Positions 44,232 to 53,772 are shown, counted from the first letter of the stretch. The stretch is 64,000 nucleotides of DNA from CAVUBL01 sp963837945 (GCA_963837945.1 CAWIQD010000001.1:62001-126000); one strand, 5' to 3'. Numbers and translations are program-made. The notes: generated from the sequence alone by a model not told the origin.

Positions 44232-45665
44232 ATGGTCCAGCAAGTCATCGTCCCGATCCTCTATCTCCTCTCGGCGATCCTCTTCATCTACGGCATCAAG
44301 GGCCTGACCCGGGTGCGCACCGCCCGCCGGGGCAACGCCATCGCCGGCCTCGCCATGCTCCTGGCGGTGCTCGCCACCCTGTTGCTCATGGGCCGCATCG
44401 ACTACCGCTGGATCGTCGCCGGCGTGGTCATCGGCGGCGCCATCGGCGCGGTCGCCGCGGTCAAGGTCAAGATGACCTCGATGCCGGAGATGGTCGCCCT
44501 GTTCAACGGCGCCGGCGGCATCGCCTCGGCGCTCGTCGCCCTGTCGGTGATCTGGACCGACAGCATCGAGCCCGGCTCGACCCAGCGCCTCTCCGAGATC
44601 CTCGGCGGCTCCTCCGCCCTGACCGTGGTCCTGTCGATCCTGATCGGCGGGGTGACCTTCAGCGGCTCGGTGATCGCCTACGCCAAGCTCGCCGGCAAGG
44701 TCACCGGCCAGCCGATGCTGCTGCCCGGCCGCCACGTGATCAACGTCCTCCTGCTGCTCGCCTCCCTGGGGCTCGGCGTCTACTTCGCCTTCGGCACCGG
44801 GGAGACGGCGGTGATCGCGCTGCTCGCCCTGGTGGTGCTCGCCGCGAGCCTGGTCCTGGGCGTCATGCTGGTCATCCCGATCGGCGGCGCCGACATGCCG
44901 GTGGTGATCTCGCTCTTGAACTCCTACTCCGGCCTCGCCGCCGGCATGACCGGCTTCGTCCTCGACAACAACCTGCTGATCATCAGCGGCGCGCTGGTCG
45001 GGGCCTCGGGGCTGATCCTGACGCGCATCATGTGCGAGGCGATGAACCGCTCGCTCGCCAACGTGCTGTTCGGCGGCTTCGGGGTCCAGGCGACGACGCC
45101 GGGCGGGCCCGCCTCGGACTACGGCACGGTGCGCTCGTGCGCCGCCGACGACGCGGCGCTGATCCTCGAGAGCGCCGAGTCGGTCATCTTCGTCCCCGGC
45201 TACGGCCTGGCCGTCGCCCAGGCGCAGCACACGGTCAAGGAGCTGGCGAACCTGCTCGAGGCGCGCGGCACCAAGGTCTCCTACGCCATCCACCCGGTGG
45301 CCGGGCGCATGCCGGGGCACATGAACGTGCTCCTGGCCGAGGCCGACGTGCCGTACGAGCAGCTCTACGAGATGGAGAAGATCAACTCGGAGTTCAAGAA
45401 CACCGACGTGGTGATCGTGGTCGGCGCCAACGACGTGGTCAACCCGGCCGCCGAGAAGACGCCGGGCAGCCCGATCTGGGGCATGCCGGTGCTCAAGGTC
45501 TGGGAGGCGCGCACGGTGATCGTGATCAAGCGCAGCCTCTCGCCCGGGTTCGCCGCGATCAAGAACGAGCTCTTCGAGTACGAGAACACGCTGATGTTCT
45601 TCTCCGACGCCAAGGAGGCCCTCCAGGGTCTGGTGAGTGAGCTCAAGAGCGCCGCGGCGGCCTGA
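44232..45665 (+). CDS. pntB: NAD(P) transhydrogenase subunit beta
   Basis: Membrane domain dII plus the NADP(H)-binding domain dIII, 477 residues. The first 270 residues hold about eight to nine helices; the C-terminal domain shows FVPGYGLAVAQAQHTVKEL near 325, HPVAGRMPGHMNVLLAEADVPY, and VVIVVGANDVVNPAA near 400. Together with pntAA and pntAB it transfers hydride from NADH to NADP driven by the proton gradient. The next gene begins 20 nt later. Confidence 0.97.
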   Translation: MVQQVIVPILYLLSAILFIYGIKGLTRVRTARRGNAIAGLAMLLAVLATLLLMGRIDYRWIVAGVVIGGAIGAVAAVKVKMTSMPEMVALFNGAGGIASALVALSVIWTDSIEPGSTQRLSEILGGSSALTVVLSILIGGVTFSGSVIAYAKLAGKVTGQPMLLPGRHVINVLLLLASLGLGVYFAFGTGETAVIALLALVVLAASLVLGVMLVIPIGGADMPVVISLLNSYSGLAAGMTGFVLDNNLLIISGALVGASGLILTRIMCEAMNRSLANVLFGGFGVQATTPGGPASDYGTVRSCAADDAALILESAESVIFVPGYGLAVAQAQHTVKELANLLEARGTKVSYAIHPVAGRMPGHMNVLLAEADVPYEQLYEMEKINSEFKNTDVVIVVGANDVVNPAAEKTPGSPIWGMPVLKVWEARTVIVIKRSLSPGFAAIKNELFEYENTLMFFSDAKEALQGLVSELKSAAAA

Positions 45666-45685
45666 GAGATAACATCCGCCCAGCC

Positions 45686-47611
45686 ATGGGCGACCATCAG
45701 GTCAGAGACCGGACGGAGGCCCAGGAGCTGCGGGCCTTCACCCAGAAGCTCCTGACCGACCTCGAGGTGCTGTCCCGGATGATCGACGGCGACCTCTTCG
45801 AGGCCGGCGTGCGGCGCATCGGCGCCGAGCAGGAGATGTTCCTGGTCGATCGCGAGGGCCGCCCGGCGCCGGTCGCCCTGCGCGTGCTCGCGGCGATCGA
45901 CGATCCCCACTTCACCTCCGAGCTCGCGCTCTTCAACCTGGAGTGCAACCTCGATCCGCTGACCCTCGAGTCGGACTGCCTCTCGCGCTTCGAGCGCCAG
46001 CTCCTCGATCTCCTCGCCAAGGCCCGCGAAGGAGCCGCGGCGCTCGACAGCCAGGTCGTCCTGGCCGGCATCCTGCCGTCGGCCGAGGCCTCGGACCTGA
46101 CGCTCGACAACATCACCCCCCTGCCCCGCTACTACGCGCTCAACCAGGCGATCCTGCGCCTCCGGGGCGGCCCGTTCGACATCCGGGTCAAGGGCTTCGA
46201 CGAGCTCATCATGCGGGCCGAGAGCCTGATGTTCGAAGCCTGCAACACCAGCTTCCAGGTCCACTTCCAGGTCGCCCCGGCCGAGTTCGCCCGCCTCTAC
46301 AACGTCGCCCAGGCGGTCGCCGCACCGGTCCTGGCGGCGGCCACCAACTCACCGCTGCTGTTCGGCAAGCGGCTCTGGCGGGAGACCCGGATCGCGCTCT
46401 TCCAGCAGTCGATCGACACCCGCAAGCCGACCATGCACGTGCGCGAACAGAGCCCGCGCGTCTCCTTCGGGCGGCGCTGGGTCGAAGCGTCGGTCCTCGA
46501 GATCCTGCGCGAGGACGTCGCGCGGCTCCGGGTGCTGCTCTCGACCGAGATCGACGAGGACTCGGCGGCCGAGCTCGCCGCCGGACGCACCCCCCAGCTC
46601 AAGGCGATGTGCCTCTACAACGGCACCGTCTACCGCTGGAACCGGCCGTGCTACGGGATCAAGGACGGCCGACCCCACCTGCGGATCGAGAACCGCGTGC
46701 TGCCCTCGGGCCCGACGCCGGCCGACGAGATCGCCAACGCCGCCTTCTGGTTCGGCCTGATGCGCGGGGTGGCGGAGGAGCACGGCGACATCTCCCGGGC
46801 GATGAGCTTCGAGACCGCCGAGGAGAACTTCCTCGCCGCCGCGCGCCTCGGTCTCCAGGCCCAGTTCACCTGGCCTGGGCGAGCGAACGTCCCCGCCCAG
46901 GAGCTGATCCTGTCGGAGCTCCTGCCGCTGGCCCGCGAGGGGCTCGACGAGCTGGGCATCGAGAGCTCCGACTCGGAGCGCTACCTGGGCATCCTCGAGG
47001 AGCGGGTCGAGCGGCTCCAGACCGGCTCGCAGTGGATCATCGACTCGCTCGCCCACATGGGCTCCGAGGGCACCAAGGCCGAGCGCATGGCCGCCCTGAC
47101 GCTCGCGACCATCCGGCGCCAGGTGGAGAATCGCCCGGTCGCCCAGTGGCCGCCGGCGACCCTCGACGAGGCCGGCGGCTGGGAGAAGCACTACTCGAAG
47201 ATCCGCCACTTCATGATCACCGAGCTGTTCACGGTCCACGAGGACGAGCTGGTGGACCTGGTGGCGGCGCTCATGGACTGGGAGCACATCCGGCACGTGC
47301 CGGTCGAGGACGACCACCACCGGCTGGTCGGCCTGGTCACCCACCGCACCCTGCTGCGCCTGATGGCCCAGGGCCGCATGGACCCGTCGCGCCCGATCCC
47401 GGTCGAGGAGATCATGACCCGCGACCCGGTGACCGTCGGCCCCGACGCCTCGACCCTGGACGCCGTGCGCCTGATGCGCGAGCACGAGATCGGCTGCCTG
47501 CCGGTGGTCGACGACGAGGGCCGGCTGGTCGGCCTGATCACCGAGCGCGACTTCATGAACATGTCGGCGCAGTTGCTCGAGGCGTTCCTCGGGGACGACT
47601 CGGGCCGATAA
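45686..47611 (+). CDS. GCS2-family (glutamate-cysteine ligase-like) protein fused to a CBS pair
   Basis: The 641-residue product joins a carboxylate-amine ligase domain (about 20-480) to two CBS motifs (about 500-635). Ligase features include GAEQEMFLVDREG near 45, ELALFNLECNLDP near 77, the ACNTSFQVHFQV strand near 195 and PHLRIENRVLPSGPTP near 335. CBS features are HVPVEDDHHRLVGLVTHRTLL and the terminal EIGCLPVVDDEGRLVGLITERDF. The likely reaction is ATP-dependent gamma-glutamyl or similar amide formation, gated by adenine nucleotides at the CBS pair. It is followed 11 nt later by gamma-glutamyltranspeptidase, which supports gamma-glutamyl chemistry. Confidence 0.83.
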   Translation: MGDHQVRDRTEAQELRAFTQKLLTDLEVLSRMIDGDLFEAGVRRIGAEQEMFLVDREGRPAPVALRVLAAIDDPHFTSELALFNLECNLDPLTLESDCLSRFERQLLDLLAKAREGAAALDSQVVLAGILPSAEASDLTLDNITPLPRYYALNQAILRLRGGPFDIRVKGFDELIMRAESLMFEACNTSFQVHFQVAPAEFARLYNVAQAVAAPVLAAATNSPLLFGKRLWRETRIALFQQSIDTRKPTMHVREQSPRVSFGRRWVEASVLEILREDVARLRVLLSTEIDEDSAAELAAGRTPQLKAMCLYNGTVYRWNRPCYGIKDGRPHLRIENRVLPSGPTPADEIANAAFWFGLMRGVAEEHGDISRAMSFETAEENFLAAARLGLQAQFTWPGRANVPAQELILSELLPLAREGLDELGIESSDSERYLGILEERVERLQTGSQWIIDSLAHMGSEGTKAERMAALTLATIRRQVENRPVAQWPPATLDEAGGWEKHYSKIRHFMITELFTVHEDELVDLVAALMDWEHIRHVPVEDDHHRLVGLVTHRTLLRLMAQGRMDPSRPIPVEEIMTRDPVTVGPDASTLDAVRLMREHEIGCLPVVDDEGRLVGLITERDFMNMSAQLLEAFLGDDSGR

Positions 47612-47622
47612 GCTCGGCTCCC

Positions 47623-49368
47623 ATGAGCCCACGACCGACCCTCCGCTCCGCCCTCGCCTTGGTCCTCGCCTCCGCCCTCGGCCTCCCGCTCTCCGCTGCC
47701 TCGCCACGCGCGGCGCACGGCTCGGGGGGCGCGGTGGCGTCGGACGACGCGCGCGCCACGGCGGTCGGCATCCTGGTGCTCCACGCCGGCGGCAACGCGG
47801 TCGACGCGGCGGTGGCGACCGCGCTCGCCCTGGCGGTCGCCTTCCCGGAGGCCGGCAACCTGGGCGGCGGCGGGTTCGCCGTGGTGCGCACGGCCGGGCC
47901 GCACGGCCCCGAGCTCGCGAGCCTCGACTTTCGCGAGGAGGCGCCCGCGGCGGCGACCCCGGGGATGTTCCTCGACGAGCACGGCAAGCTGCTTCCCGGC
48001 GCCTCGCTCGTCGGCCCGATCGCGACCGGCGTGCCCGGCTCGCCGGCCGGCCTCCGGGAGCTCCACCACCGCTTCGGCAGGCTCCCCTGGGCCCAGGTGG
48101 TGTCCCCCGCCGAACGCCTGGCGCTGGTGGGGGTCGAGGTCGACGCCAACCTCCACCGGGAGCTCACGGAGTACCGCGAGGGCCTGGCGCGCTTCCCCGA
48201 GGCCGCCGCTCAGTGGCTGCCCGGGGGCGAGGTGCCGGAGGTCGGCACCGTGATCCGCCAGCCGGCGCTCGCCGCCACGCTCCACGCCTACGCCCGGCGC
48301 GGACCGGAGGCGATCACCCGGGGCGCGGTCGCCGGCCGGATCGTGGAGATCGCCAGCCGCTACGGCGGGGTGCTCACCGCCGCCGACCTCGCGGCATACC
48401 GCCCGGAGTGGCGCGAGCCGGTGACCTTCGACGCCTTCGGCTGGCACGTGGCCACGATGGGGCTGCCGTCGTCCGGGGGCGCGATCCTCGGAGAGGTCTT
48501 CGGGGTGCTCGAGCGCCTCCGCTGGCCCGCCCTCCCCCGCTTCGGCGCCGACCGGGCGCACCTGCTCGCGGAAGCCTTCCGCGGCGCCTACGCGGACCGC
48601 TTCCTGCTCGGCGACCCGACGGTCGCCCGGGTCACGGAGGCCGAGCTCCTTTCCCCGGCCTGGCTCGACCGGCGCGCCGCCGGCATCGACCTGGCCCACG
48701 CCGCCGAGTCGACGAGGGTCGCCGCCTATCCCGGCGCGCCGCCGCGCGAGCCCCACGAGACGACCCACCTGGCGGTGGTCGACGGCGACGGCACCGCGGT
48801 GTCTCTGACCACGACGCTCAACGACCTCTTCGGCTGCAAGGCCTGGGTGCCGGGCTTCGGGTTCCTGAACAACGAGATGGACGACTTCACCGCGGCGCCC
48901 GGCGAGCCGAACCTGTACGGCCTGATCCAGGGCGAAGCGAACGCCGTGCGTCCCGGCAAGCGGATGCTCTCGTCGATGAGCCCGACCATCGCGTGGCGCG
49001 AGCCTCCGGGGGGCGGATCTCGCGAGGCGGGCGAGGAGATCCTCGCCCTGGGCGCCCGGGGCGGCTCGAAGATCCCGACCAACGTCGCCCAGGTGCTGCT
49101 CGACCTGATGGTCGACGGCGACTCCCTCGAGGCCGCCCTCGACCGGCCGCGGATCCACCACCAGTGGCTGCCCGACCGCCTGCAAGCCGAGCCCGACGCC
49201 CTGTCGCCCGAGACCCGTGCGGCCCTCGAGGCCCGCGGCCACACGGTCGAGGTCACCGGGGCGACCGCCAAGGTCAACGCCGTGATCCGGCTCCCCGACG
49301 GCACGGACGAGGCGGCGGCCGACCCGCGCGGCCCCGGCCACGCCGCCGTCGCCCAGCCGGAAAAGTAA
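47623..49368 (+). CDS. ggt: gamma-glutamyltranspeptidase
   Basis: Periplasmic Ntn hydrolase that cleaves gamma-glutamyl bonds. The 581-residue product starts at ATG 47623 with a signal peptide (about 1-30). It has GGNAVDAAVATALALAV near 50, GNLGGGGFAVV, the self-cleavage site HETTHLAVVDGDGTAVSLTTTLND near 380 with the nucleophilic Thr, and SSMSPTI near 448 for the glutamate pocket. It lies 11 nt after the GCS2-CBS gene. Confidence 0.95.
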   Translation: MSPRPTLRSALALVLASALGLPLSAASPRAAHGSGGAVASDDARATAVGILVLHAGGNAVDAAVATALALAVAFPEAGNLGGGGFAVVRTAGPHGPELASLDFREEAPAAATPGMFLDEHGKLLPGASLVGPIATGVPGSPAGLRELHHRFGRLPWAQVVSPAERLALVGVEVDANLHRELTEYREGLARFPEAAAQWLPGGEVPEVGTVIRQPALAATLHAYARRGPEAITRGAVAGRIVEIASRYGGVLTAADLAAYRPEWREPVTFDAFGWHVATMGLPSSGGAILGEVFGVLERLRWPALPRFGADRAHLLAEAFRGAYADRFLLGDPTVARVTEAELLSPAWLDRRAAGIDLAHAAESTRVAAYPGAPPREPHETTHLAVVDGDGTAVSLTTTLNDLFGCKAWVPGFGFLNNEMDDFTAAPGEPNLYGLIQGEANAVRPGKRMLSSMSPTIAWREPPGGGSREAGEEILALGARGGSKIPTNVAQVLLDLMVDGDSLEAALDRPRIHHQWLPDRLQAEPDALSPETRAALEARGHTVEVTGATAKVNAVIRLPDGTDEAAADPRGPGHAAVAQPEK

Positions 49369-49404
49369 CCTGGAAGCGGTACGGGGGTGGCCGCGAAAAC
49401 AAAC

Positions 49405-49434
49405 GGCCTGCCTCGCCGGGAAGCGAGGCAGGCC
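49405..49434 (-). terminator. intrinsic terminator of the matrixin operon
   Basis: A perfect 12-bp stem GGCCTGCCTCGC / GCGAGGCAGGCC with a 6-nt loop. Read on the minus strand, the stem is followed by GTTTGTTTTC, a U-rich tail, placing it 26 nt after the matrixin stop. Read on the plus strand after ggt there is no U-run, so it acts mainly for the minus-strand genes. Confidence 0.85.
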
Positions 49435-49460
49435 AGGAGAAAGCTCGACGACGGAACGTC

Positions 49461-50438
49461 TTACGGCGAGTCGAGCCAGAAGTCGTAGCTCCCCGAGCCG
49501 CTGTAGGAGTAGATCCTCCAGACGTAGTACCCGGACGAGCCGTTGTAGTCGATCGACTCGGTCGAGGTACCCGACAGCGAGCTCGCCACGGTCGACCACG
49601 AAGACCCGTTCCACTTCCACAGGTAGAGGTCGAAGTCGGTCCCCGAAGGACCTTGCAGCCAGCCCTTCTGGTGGCCCGAGCCGCTGTAGTAGTAGTTCCC
49701 GTTCGGCTGGTAGTCGTAGTCGCCGGTGCCGGAGAGCGAGCCGCTGTAGTGGTCGCACCCGGTGCACGGCGCTCCGCCGCCGCCACCACCGCCGCCGCCA
49801 TAGAGGGCGTTGATGCCGTTGGCGTCGTCGGTGGCGATCGAGGCCGGCCCGTTGTTGCAGGCCGAGACCGAGGGGTACATCGTGGCGCCCGAGACGGTCG
49901 AGTGGGCCATGCCGATGCCGTGGCCGGTCTCGTGGACCATCACGCCCTCGATGTAGTACTCGCCCGAGCACCCCGAACCGCCCGGATCCTCGCTCTGCGA
50001 GGTCCAGGGAAGCGCGGTGTTGGTCACGATGTCGGCGTCCGTGATCCGGTAGGTGCCGTCACCGCGCGAGCTGTAATAGCCGGTGAAGGTCGCCGCCAGG
50101 CAGTTGCCGGTGCAGGCGCTCTGCGGATCGGTGAAGTTGAGCATCGGCACGCCGTCGCCGAGCGAGAACCCCGAGACCGAGCCCTTGTGGGCCGAGATCA
50201 GGGTGCCCGAGCCGGCGCTGTTCCAGCCGACGCTCGAGTTGTTGATGGCGTTGACCACCGCGGTGGCGCCGTGGTCGCTGTCGGAGACGCTCGACAGCCC
50301 GCGGCTGTCGACGGTGTAGTTCGGCGGGCTGTCCCAGGTGCGGGCGGGCGAGAGCAGGACGTAGGCCGAGCCGGTGCCTGCCACGAGCAGCACGCCGAGG
50401 GCGAGGAGGATGGGGAACGAAACGAGTCTCTTGTTCAT
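49461..50438 (-). CDS. secreted matrixin-type zinc metalloprotease with C-terminal PPC-like domain
   Basis: Exported protease of 325 residues. A signal peptide (about 1-25) is followed by a metzincin domain with the zinc motif HETGHGIGMAH near 170 (HExxHxxGxxH) and Met-turn ATMYPS. A Gly-rich hinge at about 215-223 leads to a C-terminal beta domain (about 225-325, many Tyr/Ser/Gly) resembling the pre-peptidase C-terminal domain found on secreted enzymes. It lies 21 nt after its partner gene and ends at a strong terminator. Confidence 0.88.
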   Translation of the reverse strand: MNKRLVSFPILLALGVLLVAGTGSAYVLLSPARTWDSPPNYTVDSRGLSSVSDSDHGATAVVNAINNSSVGWNSAGSGTLISAHKGSVSGFSLGDGVPMLNFTDPQSACTGNCLAATFTGYYSSRGDGTYRITDADIVTNTALPWTSQSEDPGGSGCSGEYYIEGVMVHETGHGIGMAHSTVSGATMYPSVSACNNGPASIATDDANGINALYGGGGGGGGGAPCTGCDHYSGSLSGTGDYDYQPNGNYYYSGSGHQKGWLQGPSGTDFDLYLWKWNGSSWSTVASSLSGTSTESIDYNGSSGYYVWRIYSYSGSGSYDFWLDSP

Positions 50439-50459
50439 GGTCTGTCTCCTCGGTCCCGG

Positions 50460-51023
50460 TTACTTGATCCTCGGGCTCGAGGGCCGGTCCTTGGCGAGCT
50501 GCCGGACCTGGCTCTTGAGCGTCGAGAGAGCGAGGGCCTTCGGCGCCGGAGCCGGCGTGCCGTCGGCGTAGAGGAGACGCAGGCCCTGGCCGACCTCCGG
50601 CCGGGCGTCGAAGCCGCCCCGGGAGTTGGGGACGACCCGGTACTGACCGAGCTGATAGCCGGTCACGCGCAGCGACTGGTCCTTGCCGCGCTGCAGGAAC
50701 AGCACGACCTCGTCGTCGCGGTGGAAGGTCGGGAAGCCGACCGCCTCCACGTAGTAGTCGCCGACCTTGCCGCCGAAGGTGCGGACGGTGACCTCCGCGG
50801 GAGCGTCGCCGGCCAGCACGTCGTCGACCTGGATCTTGGCCTCGGTCAAGATGGCCGTGGCGCCACGGTTCCAGAAGGAATCGACCTCCAGGACCCTGCC
50901 CTGGATCACGGCGTCCGACGCGGCGACCAGCTGTGCCTGGTCCATCGCCACGAACGTGGACGCCGCCGCCGGGAGCGCAAGCAGCCCGACAGCCAGTGTG
51001 AGCATGAGAATTCGACGGATCAT
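50460..51023 (-). CDS. secreted protein paired with the matrixin
   Basis: Function unknown; 187 residues from ATG 51023 behind AGGAGG. A signal peptide (about 1-21) precedes a beta-rich domain with STFVAMDQAQLVAASDAVIQGRVLEV near the start, FRDDEVVLFLQ-like strands and a C-terminal helical tail. Proteins of this type are commonly found next to matrixin genes and may act as a prodomain-like chaperone, inhibitor or sorting partner; that role is inferred from context only. Confidence 0.72.
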   Translation of the reverse strand: MIRRILMLTLAVGLLALPAAASTFVAMDQAQLVAASDAVIQGRVLEVDSFWNRGATAILTEAKIQVDDVLAGDAPAEVTVRTFGGKVGDYYVEAVGFPTFHRDDEVVLFLQRGKDQSLRVTGYQLGQYRVVPNSRGGFDARPEVGQGLRLLYADGTPAPAPKALALSTLKSQVRQLAKDRPSSPRIK

Positions 51024-51231
51024 CAGACCTCCTCGGTAGAAAGATGCGGGCATCGCCCGCGTTCAAGAGACGACCCCGGAAACCGCACCCCGGGGCCGGC
51101 TGGATCCTGGACATTTGCAACTGTCTATCTAAGTGCTTGAGCATCACCATGCGGGACACCCGCCCGAGGAGACCCCCGGAGGAGCCGCCGCTCTCCGGTA
51201 AGATCGGACCGCCCGACGACCGGAGGACCCG

Positions 51232-51816
51232 ATGCGACCGATCCGACTCCTGCCCGCCGCCCTCGCCCTCGCCTCGCTCGCCGCCTGGAGCGGCTGCGGG
51301 CCCCACCCGCCGCAGGCCGGGGAGGAGGCGGCGGCTACGGGGCCGCGGGCCGAGAACCCGGCGTTGGGGATCGCCCTCGAGCAGGTGCCCGCAGGCTTCG
51401 AGGTCGCGCGCAACGAGGGCGCCGACCTGGTGCTCGCGCGCACGGCGCCCGACGACGAGGGCCGGCTCTCGATCCTGGCGGCCCCGCCTCAGACGGCGGG
51501 GGTCAACCTGGCCAATCAGGTCTGGAAGGAGAAGGCGCGGATCGAGGCGCTGCCGGACGGCAAGTTCCAGGGCCAGAACGAGCTCGGAGGCTCGTCGCTC
51601 GGCACGGTCTACACCTGCCGCGGCCGCTACACGAACGAGCAGGGCCAGGCGATGGAGGACTACCGCGCCTTCGCCGTCCACCCGACCCAGAACCGGCTCT
51701 TGACCCTGGACTACCTGTACCCGGCGCCCGCACCCGGCACCCCGCCGAACGACCGGCTGGAGCAGCTGATGCTGGTGCTCGAGCAGGTGAAGGGGCTGGG
51801 CGGCGGCGGCTCGTAG
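51232..51816 (+). CDS. hypothetical lipoprotein
   Basis: Unrecognised 194-residue protein. A signal peptide ends in a lipobox AAWSGC near residue 22. The rest is a single predicted alpha/beta domain with GIALEQVPAGFEVARNEGADLVLAR and later ENELGGSSLGTVY-like strands and a Gly-rich end, perhaps related to the PsbP/LpqN-like fold, but I cannot assign a family. TAAGAT at 51197-51202 may be its -10. Convergent with the ABC exporter gene, 23 nt away. Confidence 0.65.
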   Translation: MRPIRLLPAALALASLAAWSGCGPHPPQAGEEAAATGPRAENPALGIALEQVPAGFEVARNEGADLVLARTAPDDEGRLSILAAPPQTAGVNLANQVWKEKARIEALPDGKFQGQNELGGSSLGTVYTCRGRYTNEQGQAMEDYRAFAVHPTQNRLLTLDYLYPAPAPGTPPNDRLEQLMLVLEQVKGLGGGGS

Positions 51817-51839
51817 CGTAGCCGGGCCACCGGGGCGCC

Positions 51840-53720
51840 CTACACCGCCGCGACTTCCTGGTCCTTGAACTGGAGCTGGTAGAGCCGGTAGTAGATCCCT
51901 CGCCGGGCGAGGAGCTCCTGGTGGGTGCCGAGCTCGCGCACCCGGCCCTTGTGCAGGACCAGGATCCGGCTGGCCTTCTGGACGGTCGACAAGCGGTGGG
52001 CGATGACCAGGCTGGTCCGCCCGACGAGGAGACGGTCGAGCGCCCGCTGGATGAGCTGCTCGGTCTCGGTGTCGATCGACGAGGTCGCCTCGTCGAGGAT
52101 CAGGATCTTCGGATCGAAGGCGAGCGCCCGGGCGAAGGCGATCAGCTGCTTCTGGCCCACCGACAGCCCGGCCCCGCGCTCCCGCACCGGCGCCCCGAAC
52201 CCCGCCGGCAGCCGCTCGATGAAGGGCAGCGCCTGGACCTCGCGGGCCGCCCACCGGATGCGCTCGTCGTCGATCCGCTGCTCGTCAAGCCGGATGTTGC
52301 GGGCGACCGTGCCCGAGAACAGGAAGACGTCCTGGAGCACGAGCCCGATCGACTGGCGCAGCACCCTGAGGTCCCAGCGCCGGACGTCCACCCCGTCGAC
52401 CTCGACCCGCCCGCCGGCGACGTCGTAGAAGCGCAGCAGGAGGTTGGCGAGGGTGCTCTTGCCGGCCCCGGTGTGCCCCACGATGGCCAGGGTCTCGCCC
52501 GGCTCGATCGCGAAGCTCACCTCGTGGAGGACCGGCTCGCCCGCCTTGTAGGCGAAGGAGACCTCCTCGAACGAGATCGCGCCGCGCACCCGTTCCGGGG
52601 CGTAGGGCTCGGCCGGGGCCTCGATCTCGATCGGCGTGTCGAGCACCCGGAAGGTGCGCTCGGAGGCCGCCATCGCCGCCTGCAGGATGTTGTACTTGTC
52701 GGACAGGTCGGCGAGCGGCTGGTAGAAGCGCTGGGCGTACTGGAGGAAGGCGATCAGGGCGCCGATCGAGACCGCCCCCTGGAGCACCGAGAGGCCGCCG
52801 TACCAGACGATCAGCCCGACGCCCAGGGCGGTGATCGCCTCGACCGCCGGGTAGTACACCGCGTAGTAGAAGATCGCGCGCACGTTGGCGTCGCGATGCT
52901 CGAGGTTGATCTCCGCGAACTCGCTCCCCTCCTGGCGCTCGCGCCCGAAGAGCTGGACCACCGGCATGCCGGTGATGTGCTCCTGGAGGAAGGCGTTGAT
53001 GCGCGCGATCTTGACCCGGACCTCGCGGTAGCTCTGGCGCGCCCGTACTTTGAACCAGAGCGTGAGGCCGAGCAGCAGAGGCAGGATGGCGAAGGTCACG
53101 AGAGCGAGCTTCCAGTTGAGCCAGAAGAGCACCCCGACGATGCCGGCGAGCAGCACCACGTCGCCGAAGATCGACACCAGCCCGGCGGTGAAGAGCTCGT
53201 TGAGGGCGTCGACGTCGGTGGTCACCCGGGTCACCAGGCGGCCGATCGGGTTGCGGTCGAAGTAGGCCACGGGCAACCGCTGGAACCGGCCGAAGACCTC
53301 GCGCCGCAGGTCGTACATGATGAGCTGTCCCATCATCTGCATCAGGTACGACTGCACGTAGAGAACGAGGAAGGTGAGCACCAGCGACCCGAGGTAGACG
53401 AGAGCCATGGCGGCCACGCCCCGGGCCGGGGAGAGCTCCGTGCCGCGGACCGCGAGCTCCCGCTGGACCCAGCGCGCGGCGACCGAGATCGAGTGCGCTT
53501 CGGCGGGCGCCTCGCCCGGCGGCCGCATGTACAGGTCGAGCGCGACCGCCGTCGCCAGGGGCCCGACGAGCTGGAGCAGCGACGAGAGGACGATCAGCGC
53601 CACCGCTCCCAGCGCCCGGCCGCGGTACGGCCTGACGTATCGGATCAGCCGGCGGAAGAGGCGGGAGTCGTAGACTCTCCCGATCACCTCTTCTTCGTGG
53701 AACGCGGTCGCCTCGCTCAT
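51840..53720 (-). CDS. ABC exporter subunit with canonical catalytic site (BmrD/YheH-like)
   Basis: Half-transporter of 626 residues with six membrane helices (about 25-330) and an ATPase domain. Walker A is GHTGAGKST near 425; the signature is LSVGQKQLIAFARAL near 530, the LSVGQ variant seen in YheH/LmrD-type subunits; Walker B ends LILDEATSSIDTETE with the catalytic Glu. This is the complementary pattern to the subunit at 22705-24447, whose site is degenerate. Substrate unknown; drugs, lipids or peptides are all possible. Confidence 0.93.
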   Translation of the reverse strand: MSEATAFHEEEVIGRVYDSRLFRRLIRYVRPYRGRALGAVALIVLSSLLQLVGPLATAVALDLYMRPPGEAPAEAHSISVAARWVQRELAVRGTELSPARGVAAMALVYLGSLVLTFLVLYVQSYLMQMMGQLIMYDLRREVFGRFQRLPVAYFDRNPIGRLVTRVTTDVDALNELFTAGLVSIFGDVVLLAGIVGVLFWLNWKLALVTFAILPLLLGLTLWFKVRARQSYREVRVKIARINAFLQEHITGMPVVQLFGRERQEGSEFAEINLEHRDANVRAIFYYAVYYPAVEAITALGVGLIVWYGGLSVLQGAVSIGALIAFLQYAQRFYQPLADLSDKYNILQAAMAASERTFRVLDTPIEIEAPAEPYAPERVRGAISFEEVSFAYKAGEPVLHEVSFAIEPGETLAIVGHTGAGKSTLANLLLRFYDVAGGRVEVDGVDVRRWDLRVLRQSIGLVLQDVFLFSGTVARNIRLDEQRIDDERIRWAAREVQALPFIERLPAGFGAPVRERGAGLSVGQKQLIAFARALAFDPKILILDEATSSIDTETEQLIQRALDRLLVGRTSLVIAHRLSTVQKASRILVLHKGRVRELGTHQELLARRGIYYRLYQLQFKDQEVAAV

Positions 53721-53772
53721 GAGGCGCTTACGATAACGTAGGCGGCACGGCTCGACGAAGAGGAGGCCGAGG

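Noticed and set aside
49405..49434. Terminator for ggt on the plus strand
   Set aside because: The stem is perfect but is followed by AGGAGAAAGC on the plus strand; the U-rich tail is on the minus side.
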